Shown here in pieces: positions 31,570-40,663 of a stretch of DNA of 64,000 nucleotides. The stretch covers positions 2,255,501-2,319,500 of the forward strand of contig NZ_JBBYXJ010000001.1 of the NCBI RefSeq assembly GCF_039655775.1. The letters run 5' to 3'. The DNA comes from Iodidimonas sp. SYSU 1G8 (GTDB lineage: Bacteria > Pseudomonadota > Alphaproteobacteria > SMXS01). Both the position numbers and the translations under genes were made by a program. The notes under the pieces were generated by a model, which saw only the letters and a list, made by a program, of their open reading frames with translations, made no database searches and was not told the origin of the DNA. Numbering within the stretch: position 1 is the stretch's first letter; each line of letters opens with the position of its first letter.

Positions 31570-33720
31570 GTGAATTTCTGGGTTCCGAGCCGTCTGATGC
31601 TGGCCGCGCTTCTTGTCTGCGTGACCGCGTCGGCGCTCACTCTGTGGATGGCGCTCGACCAGCCCCGACTGGGCCTGGTGCTGCGTCCCGATACGGAACG
31701 CGACAGCGTGCGAATCGAGCGGGTCGATCCCCGCGGCCCGGCCAGGGACCTGACGGCACCGGCCGATCTGGTGGCGCTCGCCGGCGCGGATGGACGGCGG
31801 CTCACGCTGCGGCCCGACGATGTGGTCGAGGAGTCGGATTATTTCGACAGCTATGACCGGATCGCGGCGTTTCAGGTCCGGCAATCGGCACTGAACGACA
31901 TTCTGCACCAGCCCGAACTGACGCTGGAGGCGCGCGCGCCGGACGGCACTGCGGCGACGGTCACCGTCTCCCCCGCGCCGCGCCTGCCGGTGCACCTGCC
32001 CCCGCCCTTTTGGGTGCAGCTTTTCGTCGGCGCCGGCGCCTTTCTGATCAGCGCCTGGGTCTGGGCGCTGCGGCGCGAAGACTGGGGCGCCCGCATGCTC
32101 GTGGCGGCAGGGCTTGCGATCATGCTGTCGTCCTTCTCGGCGGCCATCTACAGCACCCGCGAGCTGGCGATGGACGGCGACCTCCACCGCGTCCTGTCGG
32201 CGCTCAACCATTTGGGATCGCTCGGCTTCGGCTGCGCCATGATCGCGCTGTTCCTGCTCTATCCAAGACAACTGGTGCGCCCGGCGCTGCTGTGGCCGCT
32301 GCCCGTCATCGTCGCCACCTGGCTGGCGGCGGACATCTCGCGGCTGGCGCCGGACCCGGCGACCGGCAGCCAGCTGCCGACGCTGATCGAGATGCTGCTG
32401 ATCGTGATCTGCATCGGCCTGCAATGGCGCGCGACGCGAGGCGACCCGCGCGGGCGCGCGGCGCTGCGCTGGCTGGGACTGGCGGTGATCATCGGCGCGG
32501 GCGCCTTCGTCGCCACCATCATCACACCTGTGCTGATCGGCGGGCTGCCGCCCCTATCGCAAGGCTATGCCTTCCTGTTCTTCCTGCTGATCCATGCGGG
32601 CGTCGCGCTGGGCGTCAGCCGCTACCGGCTGTTCGAGCTGGACGAATGGGCGTTCCGCATCCTGTATTATACCGGCGCCCTGCTGCTGCTGCTGGCGCTG
32701 GACGCGGCGCTGATCTTCGCGCTGCATCTGGAGCCGGGTCCGTCCTTCGGCCTGGCGCTGCTGGCCGTCGCCTTCGGCTATCTGCCGCTGCGCGACGGGC
32801 TATGGCGCTGGGCGGTGGCGCGCCGCAAGCTGGGCGAGGACGAGTTGTTCCGGTCCATCGTCGATGTCGCCTTCGCGGCCACCGAGCAGGAGCGCGCCGC
32901 CCGCTGGCGCGGCCTGCTGACCCGGCTGTTCGATCCGCTCGAAATGCTGCCCGCGCCCGAGCCGGTCGCCACGGTCGATGTGCGCCAGGAAGGGCTGGAG
33001 CTCGCCCTTCCCGCCATGGCCGACGCCCCGGCGCTGATCCTGCGCTGTCCCTGGGGCGGACGCGGCCTGTTCGGTCCGTCCCACCTGGCGCTGGCCCGGC
33101 AGCTGACGACGCTGATGGCCCGGATCGAGCAGGGCCGCGATGCCTATGACCGGGGCGCCAGCGAGGAAAGGCGCCGAATCGCCGCCGACCTGCATGACGA
33201 CGTGGGCGCGCGCCTGCTGACCAGCCTGCACCGGGACGGCCTGGACGACACCCGCGAGACCCTGCGCGACGTGCTCACCGACATCCGGGCCATCGCGTCG
33301 GGACTTACCGGCGACCGCAAGCCACTGGCCGCCGTGGCCGCCGATCTGCGCCATGAAACCGGCCAGCGCCTCGACGGCGCCGGCCTCGACATGGAATGGC
33401 GCGCGAGCGGCATCGAGGATGGCGTGCTACTCGACTATCCCGTTTACCGCAACCTGATCGCCAGCCACCGCGAGATGCTCAGCAACGCCATCCGCCATGC
33501 GCGCGCCAGCCGGGTCAGCGTCGAGCTGTCCCGGGCGAACGGCATGCTGTCGCTGGTGGTTGAAGATGACGGCATCGGCCTCGATCCGGACGCCCGGCGA
33601 GGCAACGGGCTCGCCAACCTGTCCCGGCGAATCGCGGGCCTCGGCGGCGAGATCGCGTTTCCGTCCTGCGACAGCGGCACCCGGATCATGCTGAGCCTGC
33701 CGCTGGAGCAAAGCGCATGA
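31570..33720 (+). CDS. NarL-family sensor histidine kinase with PDZ-like periplasmic domain and multi-TM region
   Basis: The roughly 716-residue kinase has a first TM (MLAALLVCVTASALTLWMA), then a PDZ-like periplasmic domain (LGLVLRPDTERDSVRIERVDPRGPA... about residues 30-125). Seven or eight membrane helices follow. The kinase part holds a HisKA_3 H-box EERRRIAADLHDDVGARLL and a HATPase with SNAIRHARAS, DDGIGLDP and RRGNGLANL. The start is uncertain: GTG 31570 or 31564 follow AAAGGG, and the frame is open from 31435. Its stop overlaps the response regulator start by 4 bases. Signal unknown. Confidence 0.88.
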   Translation: MNFWVPSRLMLAALLVCVTASALTLWMALDQPRLGLVLRPDTERDSVRIERVDPRGPARDLTAPADLVALAGADGRRLTLRPDDVVEESDYFDSYDRIAAFQVRQSALNDILHQPELTLEARAPDGTAATVTVSPAPRLPVHLPPPFWVQLFVGAGAFLISAWVWALRREDWGARMLVAAGLAIMLSSFSAAIYSTRELAMDGDLHRVLSALNHLGSLGFGCAMIALFLLYPRQLVRPALLWPLPVIVATWLAADISRLAPDPATGSQLPTLIEMLLIVICIGLQWRATRGDPRGRAALRWLGLAVIIGAGAFVATIITPVLIGGLPPLSQGYAFLFFLLIHAGVALGVSRYRLFELDEWAFRILYYTGALLLLLALDAALIFALHLEPGPSFGLALLAVAFGYLPLRDGLWRWAVARRKLGEDELFRSIVDVAFAATEQERAARWRGLLTRLFDPLEMLPAPEPVATVDVRQEGLELALPAMADAPALILRCPWGGRGLFGPSHLALARQLTTLMARIEQGRDAYDRGASEERRRIAADLHDDVGARLLTSLHRDGLDDTRETLRDVLTDIRAIASGLTGDRKPLAAVAADLRHETGQRLDGAGLDMEWRASGIEDGVLLDYPVYRNLIASHREMLSNAIRHARASRVSVELSRANGMLSLVVEDDGIGLDPDARRGNGLANLSRRIAGLGGEIAFPSCDSGTRIMLSLPLEQSA

Positions 33721-34370
33721 CCGCCCGCCGCGCCCTGGTGGTGGAAGATCTTGCCGCCACCCGCCACTGGCTGACCGCGCTGGTCGCCGAACTGTTCCCC
33801 GGCATGGCCATCACCGCCGTGGGCGACCTGGCCGCCGGCCTGGCCGCGGTCGAGGCGATACCGCCGGGCAGCGACGTGCTCGCGGTCGCCCTGGTCGATC
33901 TGGGGCTGCCCGATGGATCGGGCATCGACCTGATCCGTGTCCTCGCCGAACGCCATCCGCGCGCCCTGCCCATCGTCACCACCATCTATGATGATGACGG
34001 GCACCTGTTCGAGGCCATCGCCGCCGGCGCGCAGGGCTATCTGCTGAAAAGCGAGACGCCCGAAGCACTCAAGCGCACCCTGCGCCGCATCGAGCAGGGC
34101 GAGCCGCCGCTGTCGCCCTCCATCGCCCGCCGGATGATGGCGCATTTCCGCAAGCCGGCGCCGCCGGCCATGGCAGAAGTCGCGCTGACGCCGCGCGAGA
34201 CAGAGGTGCTGACCTGCCTTGGCCTGGGCATGCGCATCCGGGATGCCGCGCGCGAGCTGTCGATCAGCGACCACACCGTGGGCGACCATGTGAAGGCCAT
34301 CTACCGCAAGCTGAACATCGCCACCCGCGCCGAGGCCGCTGTCGAGGCGGTGCGGCGCGGCCTGGTCTGA
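33717..34370 (+). CDS. NarL/FixJ-type response regulator
   Basis: The 217-residue regulator has a receiver domain with acidic residues E10/D11, phospho-acceptor D61 in ALVDLGLPDGSG, and the YLLKSETP lysine. A C-terminal LuxR-type HTH contains LTPRETEVLTCLGLGMRIRDAARELSISDHTVGDHVKAIYRKL. ATGA overlap with the kinase upstream makes this a cognate pair. Targets are unknown; the membrane protein gene 4 bases downstream may be one of the co-regulated genes. Confidence 0.93.
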   Translation: MTARRALVVEDLAATRHWLTALVAELFPGMAITAVGDLAAGLAAVEAIPPGSDVLAVALVDLGLPDGSGIDLIRVLAERHPRALPIVTTIYDDDGHLFEAIAAGAQGYLLKSETPEALKRTLRRIEQGEPPLSPSIARRMMAHFRKPAPPAMAEVALTPRETEVLTCLGLGMRIRDAARELSISDHTVGDHVKAIYRKLNIATRAEAAVEAVRRGLV

Positions 34371-34374
34371 GGGC

Positions 34375-35043
34375 GTGGGCCCGCTCGGCTACATCCGCAG
34401 CCATCCCTTCTCGACCATGGCGCTGTGCAACATCGTCGGCGATTTCTGCTATCTGGGCTTCGCCTTCGACTCGGATGCCGCCGTCAGCCTGCCCAAGCTG
34501 GCGGGCGCGCTGTTCACCATGCTGGCCCACACCATCCTGCTGGCGTTCGGCGACGATCAGGCGCGCACCATCGCGGGCGAAAAGGGCGCGCTGTCGGCGG
34601 CGGTCCTGAAACTCCGGGCGGGCGCGCAGCGCCTCTTGAGCCGGCTGCCCGACATCGCCGCCAAATGGGCGCGGGTGAAGCCGGTGGGCGTCTCGTTCTC
34701 GCTGCTGACGCTGAACGGCGCCGGGCTGCTGCTGGACGCCGCCGCGCACGGCACGGGAAACCTGTGGGCACACGGTTCGCAGATCGCGCTCGGCGCGCTG
34801 ATCGTCGCCGGATGCGCCTGCTTTGCCGCGGCGGACTTCGTGCACGGCCAGCGCGCGGCCGACATCCTGACCAAGCTGGCCCCATCGGCGCTGACGTTGG
34901 CGTCGGCGGCGAGCTGGGTGCTGGCCGCCGCGACGCTCAATCCGTTCCTGATCGTCTCCGTGGGCGCCTTCGCCGTCTCGAACCTGGCGGGCTTCTTCAC
35001 CCGCATCGACAAGAGCGGCGCGCCGCACGGCCGAGGCGATTAG
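34375..35043 (+). CDS. Integral membrane protein, unknown function
   Basis: The 222-residue protein starts with GTG 4 bases after the response regulator stop ([40 protein letters not shown]). About six hydrophobic segments can be seen, with a cytoplasmic stretch [24 protein letters not shown] in the middle. Family not recognised. Co-transcription with the two-component system suggests it assists or is controlled by it. It ends 4 bases inside the convergent folE stop. Confidence 0.7.
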   Translation: MGPLGYIRSHPFSTMALCNIVGDFCYLGFAFDSDAAVSLPKLAGALFTMLAHTILLAFGDDQARTIAGEKGALSAAVLKLRAGAQRLLSRLPDIAAKWARVKPVGVSFSLLTLNGAGLLLDAAAHGTGNLWAHGSQIALGALIVAGCACFAAADFVHGQRAADILTKLAPSALTLASAASWVLAAATLNPFLIVSVGAFAVSNLAGFFTRIDKSGAPHGRGD

Positions 35044-35672
35044 CCGCCCCGGATCATGGTCAGGAATTCTTGCCGGGTCGCCGGGTCGGTCCGGAAACAG
35101 CCCAGCATGGAACTGGTCACCATGGCGACGCCGCGCTTGTTGACGCCCCGCGTCGTCATGCACTGATGCGCCGCCTCGACCACGACGGCGACACCGCGCG
35201 GGCGCAGCACGTCGTTGATCGCCTGGGCGATCTGGGAGGTCATCTTTTCCTGGATCTGCAAACGCTTGGCGTAGACATCGACCACCCGCGCCAGCTTGCT
35301 GATCCCCACCACGCGCCGCTCCGGCACGTAGGCGACATGCGCCTTGCCGATGATCTGCACCATGTGATGCTCGCAGTGACTGCCGAACTCGATGTCGCGC
35401 AGAACGACCATCTCGTCATAGCCCTCGGTTTCCTCGAAGGTGCGCTCGAGGATCTGCACCGGGTCCTGATCGTAGCCGGAAAAGAATTCATCATAGGAGC
35501 GCACCACCCGGTCGGGCGTGCCGAGCAGGCCTTCACGGTTGGGATCGTCGCCCGTATAGGCGAGCAGGGTGCGTACGGCGGCTTCCGCCTCCTCCCTGCT
35601 GGGACGCGCGGCCAGCACCGGGGCGCTTTCCACATCGAGGGAACGGGCGAGAGACGGAGGCATGGCGTTCAT
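35040..35672 (-). CDS. folE: GTP cyclohydrolase I
   Basis: The 210-residue FolE converts GTP to 7,8-dihydroneopterin triphosphate, the first step to folate and tetrahydropterins. The zinc-binding segments [11 protein letters not shown] and HQCMTTRGV are intact, with [28 protein letters not shown] between them. ATG 35672 is preferred to ATG 35663 because AGGAG lies 7 bases upstream of it. It is divergent from the haemoglobin fusion gene; the 161-base gap holds both promoters but none could be assigned confidently. Confidence 0.96.
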   Translation of the reverse strand: MNAMPPSLARSLDVESAPVLAARPSREEAEAAVRTLLAYTGDDPNREGLLGTPDRVVRSYDEFFSGYDQDPVQILERTFEETEGYDEMVVLRDIEFGSHCEHHMVQIIGKAHVAYVPERRVVGISKLARVVDVYAKRLQIQEKMTSQIAQAINDVLRPRGVAVVVEAAHQCMTTRGVNKRGVAMVTSSMLGCFRTDPATRQEFLTMIRGG

Positions 35673-35833
35673 GAAATATCTCCTGACAAGTACTTCATCC
35701 TCTACGCAGCCACCGCGCCCACTGGATCAGTACCCGGATACCGATTGACACGCGCACGCCTCGCGCTGTTCCGCGCCGGGAAAGCGGCCTATGTCAGGTC
35801 TCACTGCATAGGGCGATCAACAGGGAACGGTGC

Positions 35834-36496
35834 ATGACCACGACAATGGACGAAGCCGGCCTCGCGGTTCTGGTGGAGCGCTTTTATGGCAAGGTGCGGC
35901 AGGACGATCTGATCGGCCCGGTGTTCAACCGCGCCGTCGACGACTGGCCGCATCACTTCACGACGCTGACGCGCTTCTGGTCGTCGGTGATGTTCACCAC
36001 CGGCCGCTACAAGGGCAATCCCGTCGCCGCGCATGTGCGCCACGCCCGCGAGATCACGCCCGTCATGTTCGAGCGCTGGCTTTCGCTGTGGGGCGAGACG
36101 ACAACCGAGATGTTTTCCGCCGAAGAGGCCAAGGTGCTGCAGGAAAAGGCCGCCCGGATCGCCGAGAGCCTGAAGCTGGCCATCGGCTTTCATCTGGGCG
36201 AGCCGACGGTGACCGGCCCCCGCGCACGGCCCGCGCCCTACCGCTCCACCCCAATCTTCGACCAGGACACCCTGCCCCCCGGTCTGCGCCGCGATCACCG
36301 CACCAAGGCAGGCACATCGGGCGTGATCCGGGTGCTGGAGGGCGCGCTTACCCTGCACTTCACCGATCCGCCCCGCGCCCTCCCGCTCGAAGCCGGCCAA
36401 TCCGCCACCGCCGCCCCGGGCGAAACCCACTGGATCGAGATCACCGGCCCCATGCGCATGCAGGTGGATTTCCACGACAGCGAGCCGCCCGTGTGA
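35834..36496 (+). CDS. Group III truncated haemoglobin fused to a DUF1971 (TehB/YeaR-like) domain
   Basis: The 220-residue fusion protein has residues about 1-130 as a group III truncated globin (VERFYGKVRQDDLIGPVFNRAVDDWPHHF, FTTGRYKGNP, HVRHAREITPVMFERWL with the proximal His). Residues about 135-218 are a DUF1971 beta-barrel (YRSTPIFDQDTLPPGLRRDHRTKAGTSGVIRVLEGALTLHF ... HWIEITGPMRMQVDFHD). DUF1971 proteins include nitrate/NO-induced YeaR and the tellurite-linked TehB partner. A combined role in NO or oxidative chemistry is plausible. AGGGAA precedes the ATG. The frame is continuous, so the fusion is real in this sequence. Confidence 0.87.
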   Translation: MTTTMDEAGLAVLVERFYGKVRQDDLIGPVFNRAVDDWPHHFTTLTRFWSSVMFTTGRYKGNPVAAHVRHAREITPVMFERWLSLWGETTTEMFSAEEAKVLQEKAARIAESLKLAIGFHLGEPTVTGPRARPAPYRSTPIFDQDTLPPGLRRDHRTKAGTSGVIRVLEGALTLHFTDPPRALPLEAGQSATAAPGETHWIEITGPMRMQVDFHDSEPPV

Positions 36497-36544
36497 GCGG
36501 AAGCCGGGCCGCGAAAAGACGTAACCCAAAAAACTCCATAAACG

Positions 36545-37792
36545 TCAGCGCAGCACGTCCTGCAATTCTGGATGCCGGTTGAACTGCGCCTTGGCAAACG
36601 GACAGAGCGGGATGATGGCGAACACTTCGCGCCGTGCGTCATCGACTGCCTGGCGCACCAGCCGCTCGCCGATCCTCCGCCCCCGGAGGGCGTCAGGCAC
36701 ATCTGTATGATCGATGATGACGAGCGTTTCGCTGGCACGGCTATAGGTCATCTCCGCCTCGATACCGTCGACGACCATGTAGTAACGACCCTTGGAAGGC
36801 CCATCCTCCCGCTGGACGGCCCCGTCTGGCAGCGGCGCCGTGGATGCGGTCGACGCCGAGTCCGGCGGGCGCACAGTGGCGGGGCGGCCCAGCCCGCATT
36901 CCAGCATATCGCGATCCCACCGCCCAAGATCGGCGGCCGCCTCGTAAGTCGTTTTGAGAAAGGCCAGCAAAGCAGCATCGCCATCCTGCGCCGACTGAAC
37001 TGCTTCGTACGGCAGAATGAATTCCGACAGACCTTCGTGCCAGAACGCGGCATCGGGCTGCATCGGCGCGGATCGATATCCTGCCGGGGCAGGATAGGCG
37101 TAGGCATAGAAGGCCGGATAATCGATGCCGCCACCGCCCGGCCAGAAGCCCGCGGACGAAACCTCGCGATCATAGGCTTCTTGCGCCACGTCGTCAGGTA
37201 ACGCCGGAACGCCGCCGCCGTGGAGCGGCGCACGGCGTCCGGAAAATCGGGTGACGGCCATATCGAAACTGCCCCAGAACAGATGAACGGGGCTGCATTT
37301 GCCAAGAAAGGAGGTTCGGAATGTCTTGAACACCCGATCGACCGCCATCAGCGCCTGATGAAATCGCCGAACGGCCTCGCGATCATAGGGGCGGTCGCGA
37401 TGATCCTCGATGAATGGCACCGGGTTCGGCACCTCGTTCGGTTGCCCGTCGAAACGGGGGGTGCCGCCGAGTTCGGCGACAAGGTGGCTCAGACCGGCGT
37501 GAAATTCCGCGACCGTCATTGGAAGCAGAGGAAACGAAGCCGTTCGACCGTCACCGCTCGTGCCAACAACCTGATGATCATGAAAGTCGAACAGGATTTC
37601 GACGCCGGGTCCATCGGGGATCAGCGAAGAAGTCAATCCCCGGGGCGTGACATAGAAAGTGGCATGCCAGGAATGATTGACCCAAGGCGTGTGCGCCAGC
37701 CGGTACTTGCCGGCCACCTGCAGATAGAGATGCAAGGCGGAACATGTATCGCGCCAACCGGGATAATCGAGGCTAGGCCAATGGTTGCTCAT
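36545..37792 (-). CDS. DUF5996 protein fused to a C-terminal GNAT (YjdJ-type) domain
   Basis: The 415-residue protein has an N-terminal region of about 310 residues matching DUF5996 (WPSLDYPGWRDTCSALHLYLQVAGKYRLAHTPWVNHSWHATFYVTPRG ... HLFWGSFDMAVTRFSGR ... AFWHEGLSEFILPYEAV). Residues about 325-415 are a small GNAT domain (GRYYMVVDGIEAEMTYSRAS, VPDALRGRRIGERLVRQAVDDARRE, IIPLCPFAKAQFNRHPELQDVLR). The acetyl-CoA loop R-G-x-x-I-G is present; the usual HPEW has become HPEL. Neither part has an assigned substrate. Confidence 0.8.
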   Translation of the reverse strand: MSNHWPSLDYPGWRDTCSALHLYLQVAGKYRLAHTPWVNHSWHATFYVTPRGLTSSLIPDGPGVEILFDFHDHQVVGTSGDGRTASFPLLPMTVAEFHAGLSHLVAELGGTPRFDGQPNEVPNPVPFIEDHRDRPYDREAVRRFHQALMAVDRVFKTFRTSFLGKCSPVHLFWGSFDMAVTRFSGRRAPLHGGGVPALPDDVAQEAYDREVSSAGFWPGGGGIDYPAFYAYAYPAPAGYRSAPMQPDAAFWHEGLSEFILPYEAVQSAQDGDAALLAFLKTTYEAAADLGRWDRDMLECGLGRPATVRPPDSASTASTAPLPDGAVQREDGPSKGRYYMVVDGIEAEMTYSRASETLVIIDHTDVPDALRGRRIGERLVRQAVDDARREVFAIIPLCPFAKAQFNRHPELQDVLR

Positions 37793-37918
37793 TTCCGCTC
37801 CTTCGCGCCCGCATGCGATTTATTGACGTCAGGGTGGCTTGTTCAGCCTGCCGGTCTGATCTGCCGAGAGCTAGTCCTGTCAGCCGCTACGCTGTGTCGC
37901 GGGAAGCCGAACGACACG

Positions 37919-38821
37919 TCACTCGGGCAACCGCGCGGAGTCCGCGTCTTTCGGCATGTGATCGAAGGACGCGATCAACATGTCCGTCAGGACACGGATC
38001 TTCCTCGAGCGGAACGGGCTTGGCGGACGGACGACATAGACACCTGCGGGCGGCGGCGGAAAACGCGTCAGGACGGGGACGAGCGCTCCCGAAGCGATAT
38101 GATGGTTGATCAGACCATCAGGAACACGCGCAATACCCAGACCCGCGATCGCCGCGTCCACCAGGGCAACACCGTTATCGGCCTTGAAACGCCCATTGGG
38201 GCGAAGCGTGATGACTTTGTCCCCATCCATGAACTGCCAGGGCTCGGTGCCCTGCATGAGAGCTTCATGGCTGAGAAGGTCGTCCAGGGTCTCGGGAGAA
38301 CCGCGCGCGTTTATATAGCTCGGACTGGCGACGCATTTTCCGAAGATCGGGCCTATCCGCTTTGCGATCAGATAGGAATCTTCCAGCGTTCCGACCCGAA
38401 TCCCGCAATCGAATCCCTCCGCGATAAGATCAACGAAACGGTCCGTGTAGCAGGTATGAATGTGGAGCCTGGGATGAAGCAACGCCATCTGAGCCAGCAC
38501 GGGCGCGAAATGAGTTGGTCCGAAAGAAAGCGGCGCGGCCACCCGCAAGCGGCCATGCAGGTCGCCGGCGGGAAGCATGGTCTCCCTGGCCTCGTCGATT
38601 TCCGCGAACGCCCGCGCAGCGTGGTCTCGAAACGTTTCCCCGGCTTCGGTAAGGGCAGCACCGCGGGTTGTTCTTGCCACCAGCTGGACGCCGAGCTCTT
38701 CCTCGAGGCGGACCAGGCGTCTGCTTACGATCGACTTCGACAGGTTGAGCCGACGCGCGGCGGGCGAAACGCCTCCTGCGTCGGCCACTTCCACGAAGAT
38801 GCGTAACGCCTCGATATCCAC
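37919..38821 (-). CDS. LysR-family transcriptional regulator
   Basis: The 300-residue regulator starts with GTG (MDIEALRIFVEVADAGGVSPAARRLNLSKSIVSRRLVRLEEELGVQLVARTTR), a winged HTH of the LTTR class. The substrate-binding domain follows (LRVAAPLSFGPTHFAPVLAQ ... FDCGIRVGTLEDSYLIAKRIGP). It is divergent from the isochorismatase-like gene, the classic arrangement in which the LTTR controls its neighbour. A GGCAA-CGT-TTGCC repeat in the 143-base gap is a candidate binding site. Confidence 0.92.
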   Translation of the reverse strand: MDIEALRIFVEVADAGGVSPAARRLNLSKSIVSRRLVRLEEELGVQLVARTTRGAALTEAGETFRDHAARAFAEIDEARETMLPAGDLHGRLRVAAPLSFGPTHFAPVLAQMALLHPRLHIHTCYTDRFVDLIAEGFDCGIRVGTLEDSYLIAKRIGPIFGKCVASPSYINARGSPETLDDLLSHEALMQGTEPWQFMDGDKVITLRPNGRFKADNGVALVDAAIAGLGIARVPDGLINHHIASGALVPVLTRFPPPPAGVYVVRPPSPFRSRKIRVLTDMLIASFDHMPKDADSARLPE

Positions 38822-38886
38822 TTAGCGTTCCCTGATGCGCGACACAGTATGCCACCTGAGGAAGCTACCGCATCACGCGCCGTAAT

Positions 38887-38899
38887 GGCAACGTTTGCC
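38887..38899. promoter_or_regulatory. Candidate LysR-type operator
   Basis: GGCAA-CGT-TTGCC is a perfect dyad centred at 38893, 72 bases from the isochorismatase-like start and 72 bases from the LysR start. The position, between the divergent genes, fits the recognition site of a LysR-type regulator. Confidence 0.45.
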
Positions 38900-38964
38900 G
38901 AAGTAACGCCCTGTTGGCGGGCGTCTCTCACAATCATCTGGCTTGCTAGAATCGGAGCATTGTC

Positions 38965-39618
38965 ATGGCATTACGCAATGGGCTCAGTTCGCTTCTTCGT
39001 CCCGAGGATTCGGTGCTCGTTCTCATCGACCACCAACCCTATCAGCTTGCAAACTTGAACAGCCACGACCCGCAGGCCGTGGTCAACAACACCACGGCCC
39101 TCGCCAAGGTCGCGAAGGTGTTCGGGGTGCCCACCATTCTCACCAGCGTGATCGCTGCCCGTGGCGGCGTCATCTTCCCACATATCACCGAGGTCTTTCC
39201 GGAACAGGAAGTGATCGATCGAACCTTCATCAACACCTGGCAGGACGAGAAGGTCGTCGACGCGGTGAAGGCAACCGGACGCAAGCAGCTCATTATCGCC
39301 GGCCTCTGGACCGAGATCTGCGTCGCCATGCCCGCGATCCAGGCGGCGGGCGAGGGCTGGGACGTGACGGTCATTACGGATGCGTCGGGAGGCACGTCCG
39401 TCGAGGCGCATGAAGTGGCTATTCAGCGCATGATCGCGGCCGGCATCAACATGATGACCTGGCTGGCCCTGGCATCCGAATGGCAGCGCGACTGGGCGCG
39501 CGGCGAAACCGCGACCGATCTGAACGATGCCCTCAAATATCACATCGGCGGCAGCGCTATTGCCTATCTGTGGGAGCAGCAGCTGCTCAACACGCCGGTG
39601 CCGGCTGCGGCGGGCTGA
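38965..39618 (+). CDS. Isochorismatase-family cysteine hydrolase (YcaC-like)
   Basis: The 217-residue protein has the catalytic Asp in VLVLIDHQPYQ (D22) and the nucleophilic Cys in IIAGLWTEICVAMPAI, the isochorismatase-like triad pattern. RGGVIFPHITEVFPEQEVIDRTFINTW resembles YcaC-type hydrolases of unknown substrate. GGAG precedes the ATG. It is the first gene of a plus-strand set with pirin and a quinone-oxidoreductase-like gene, controlled presumably by the divergent LysR gene. Confidence 0.9.
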   Translation: MALRNGLSSLLRPEDSVLVLIDHQPYQLANLNSHDPQAVVNNTTALAKVAKVFGVPTILTSVIAARGGVIFPHITEVFPEQEVIDRTFINTWQDEKVVDAVKATGRKQLIIAGLWTEICVAMPAIQAAGEGWDVTVITDASGGTSVEAHEVAIQRMIAAGINMMTWLALASEWQRDWARGETATDLNDALKYHIGGSAIAYLWEQQLLNTPVPAAAG

Positions 39619-39687
39619 TTCGCGCATAGTCGGCCGACCCGCTGGCATTCATCGAGGCGTGATCCGCGCCGATCAGGAGGGAGCAGC

Positions 39688-40581
39688 ATGATTGAAATGG
39701 TCATAGAGCAGCGCCGCCGGGACCTTGGCGGCGGCCTGGCCGTCGGGCGCGTCCTGCCATTCATGAGGCGACGCATGGTCGGCCCGTTCATATTCTTCGA
39801 CCATATGGGGCCGATGGACCTCGCTCCCGGCATCGACCGCACCGTCGACGTCCGGCCGCATCCGCATATCGGTCTGTCGACCGTGACCTATCTGTTCGCC
39901 GGCGAGATCATGCATCGCGACAGCCTCGGCTATGCGCAGCCGGTCCGGCCAAAGCAGGTCAACTGGATGACCGCGGGCAGCGGCATCACGCACAGCGAGC
40001 GCTTCGAGCGCGCGCGGGCGGAGGGCGACCATGTTCACGGGATCCAGGCATGGGTCGCCTTGCCGGAGGGGATGGAGGAAACCTCGCCGTCCTTCTCCCA
40101 TCATTCCGGCGGCGACCTGCCGCAATGGAATGACGCGGGCGTAACCGGCCATCTCATCGCAGGCACTGCTTATGGGCTGACGGCCGGCGCCAAGACGGAC
40201 TCGCCGCTGTTCTATGCGCATCTCGATGTGGCGCCCGGCGCAACCGCGGAAATTCCGGGCGGATACAAGGAGCGAGCCCTCTATATCGCGACGGGCGCCG
40301 TGGAGGCGGACGGCGAACGCCACGAGGCCGGCCGCCTGCTGGTGCTCGGTGCCGGCGCCTCGCACGTGCGGGCGGTGGACGCCGCGACGATCATGGTTCT
40401 CGGCGGCGAACCAGTCGGCGAGCGCTTCCTCTACTGGAACTTCGTGTCATCTTCGAAGGACAGGCTCGCCCAGGCGGCGACGGACTGGAAGGCGGGTCGG
40501 ATGAAACTGCCGGACGCCGATGACGCGGAGTTTATCCCGCTGCCCGACGACCCGGCGCCGCCGGCGCCGGCCATGTCCTGA
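39688..40581 (+). CDS. Pirin family protein
   Basis: The 297-residue two-cupin protein has the pirin signature [26 protein letters not shown], whose His and Glu residues bind iron. [29 protein letters not shown] and the C-terminal cupin [22 protein letters not shown] follow. Bacterial pirins act as redox-sensing regulators or quercetinase-like dioxygenases. AGGAGG precedes the ATG. It belongs to the redox-stress cluster with the isochorismatase-like and quinone-oxidoreductase-like genes. Confidence 0.93.
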   Translation: MIEMVIEQRRRDLGGGLAVGRVLPFMRRRMVGPFIFFDHMGPMDLAPGIDRTVDVRPHPHIGLSTVTYLFAGEIMHRDSLGYAQPVRPKQVNWMTAGSGITHSERFERARAEGDHVHGIQAWVALPEGMEETSPSFSHHSGGDLPQWNDAGVTGHLIAGTAYGLTAGAKTDSPLFYAHLDVAPGATAEIPGGYKERALYIATGAVEADGERHEAGRLLVLGAGASHVRAVDAATIMVLGGEPVGERFLYWNFVSSSKDRLAQAATDWKAGRMKLPDADDAEFIPLPDDPAPPAPAMS

Positions 40582-40626
40582 AGGCCAACCGGTTGCCACG
40601 GCCCATGGCATCCCTCCCTATGGTTC

Positions 40627-40639
40627 GATGAATTTCATC
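40627..40639. promoter_or_regulatory. Palindrome upstream of the quinone-oxidoreductase-like gene
   Basis: GATGAA-T-TTCATC is a perfect dyad 25 bases upstream of the ATG at 40664, in the 82-base gap after pirin. It could be an operator for a separate promoter; no -35/-10 pair was secure. Confidence 0.3.
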
Positions 40640-40663
40640 AGGCCGCCTAGACAAAGGAACGTC

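Noticed and set aside
38924-38952. TAGAAT at 38947-38952 as the promoter of the isochorismatase-like gene
   Set aside because: It ends only 12 bases ahead of the ATG, leaving no room for the transcript start and the GGAG ribosome-binding site. No -35 is seen.
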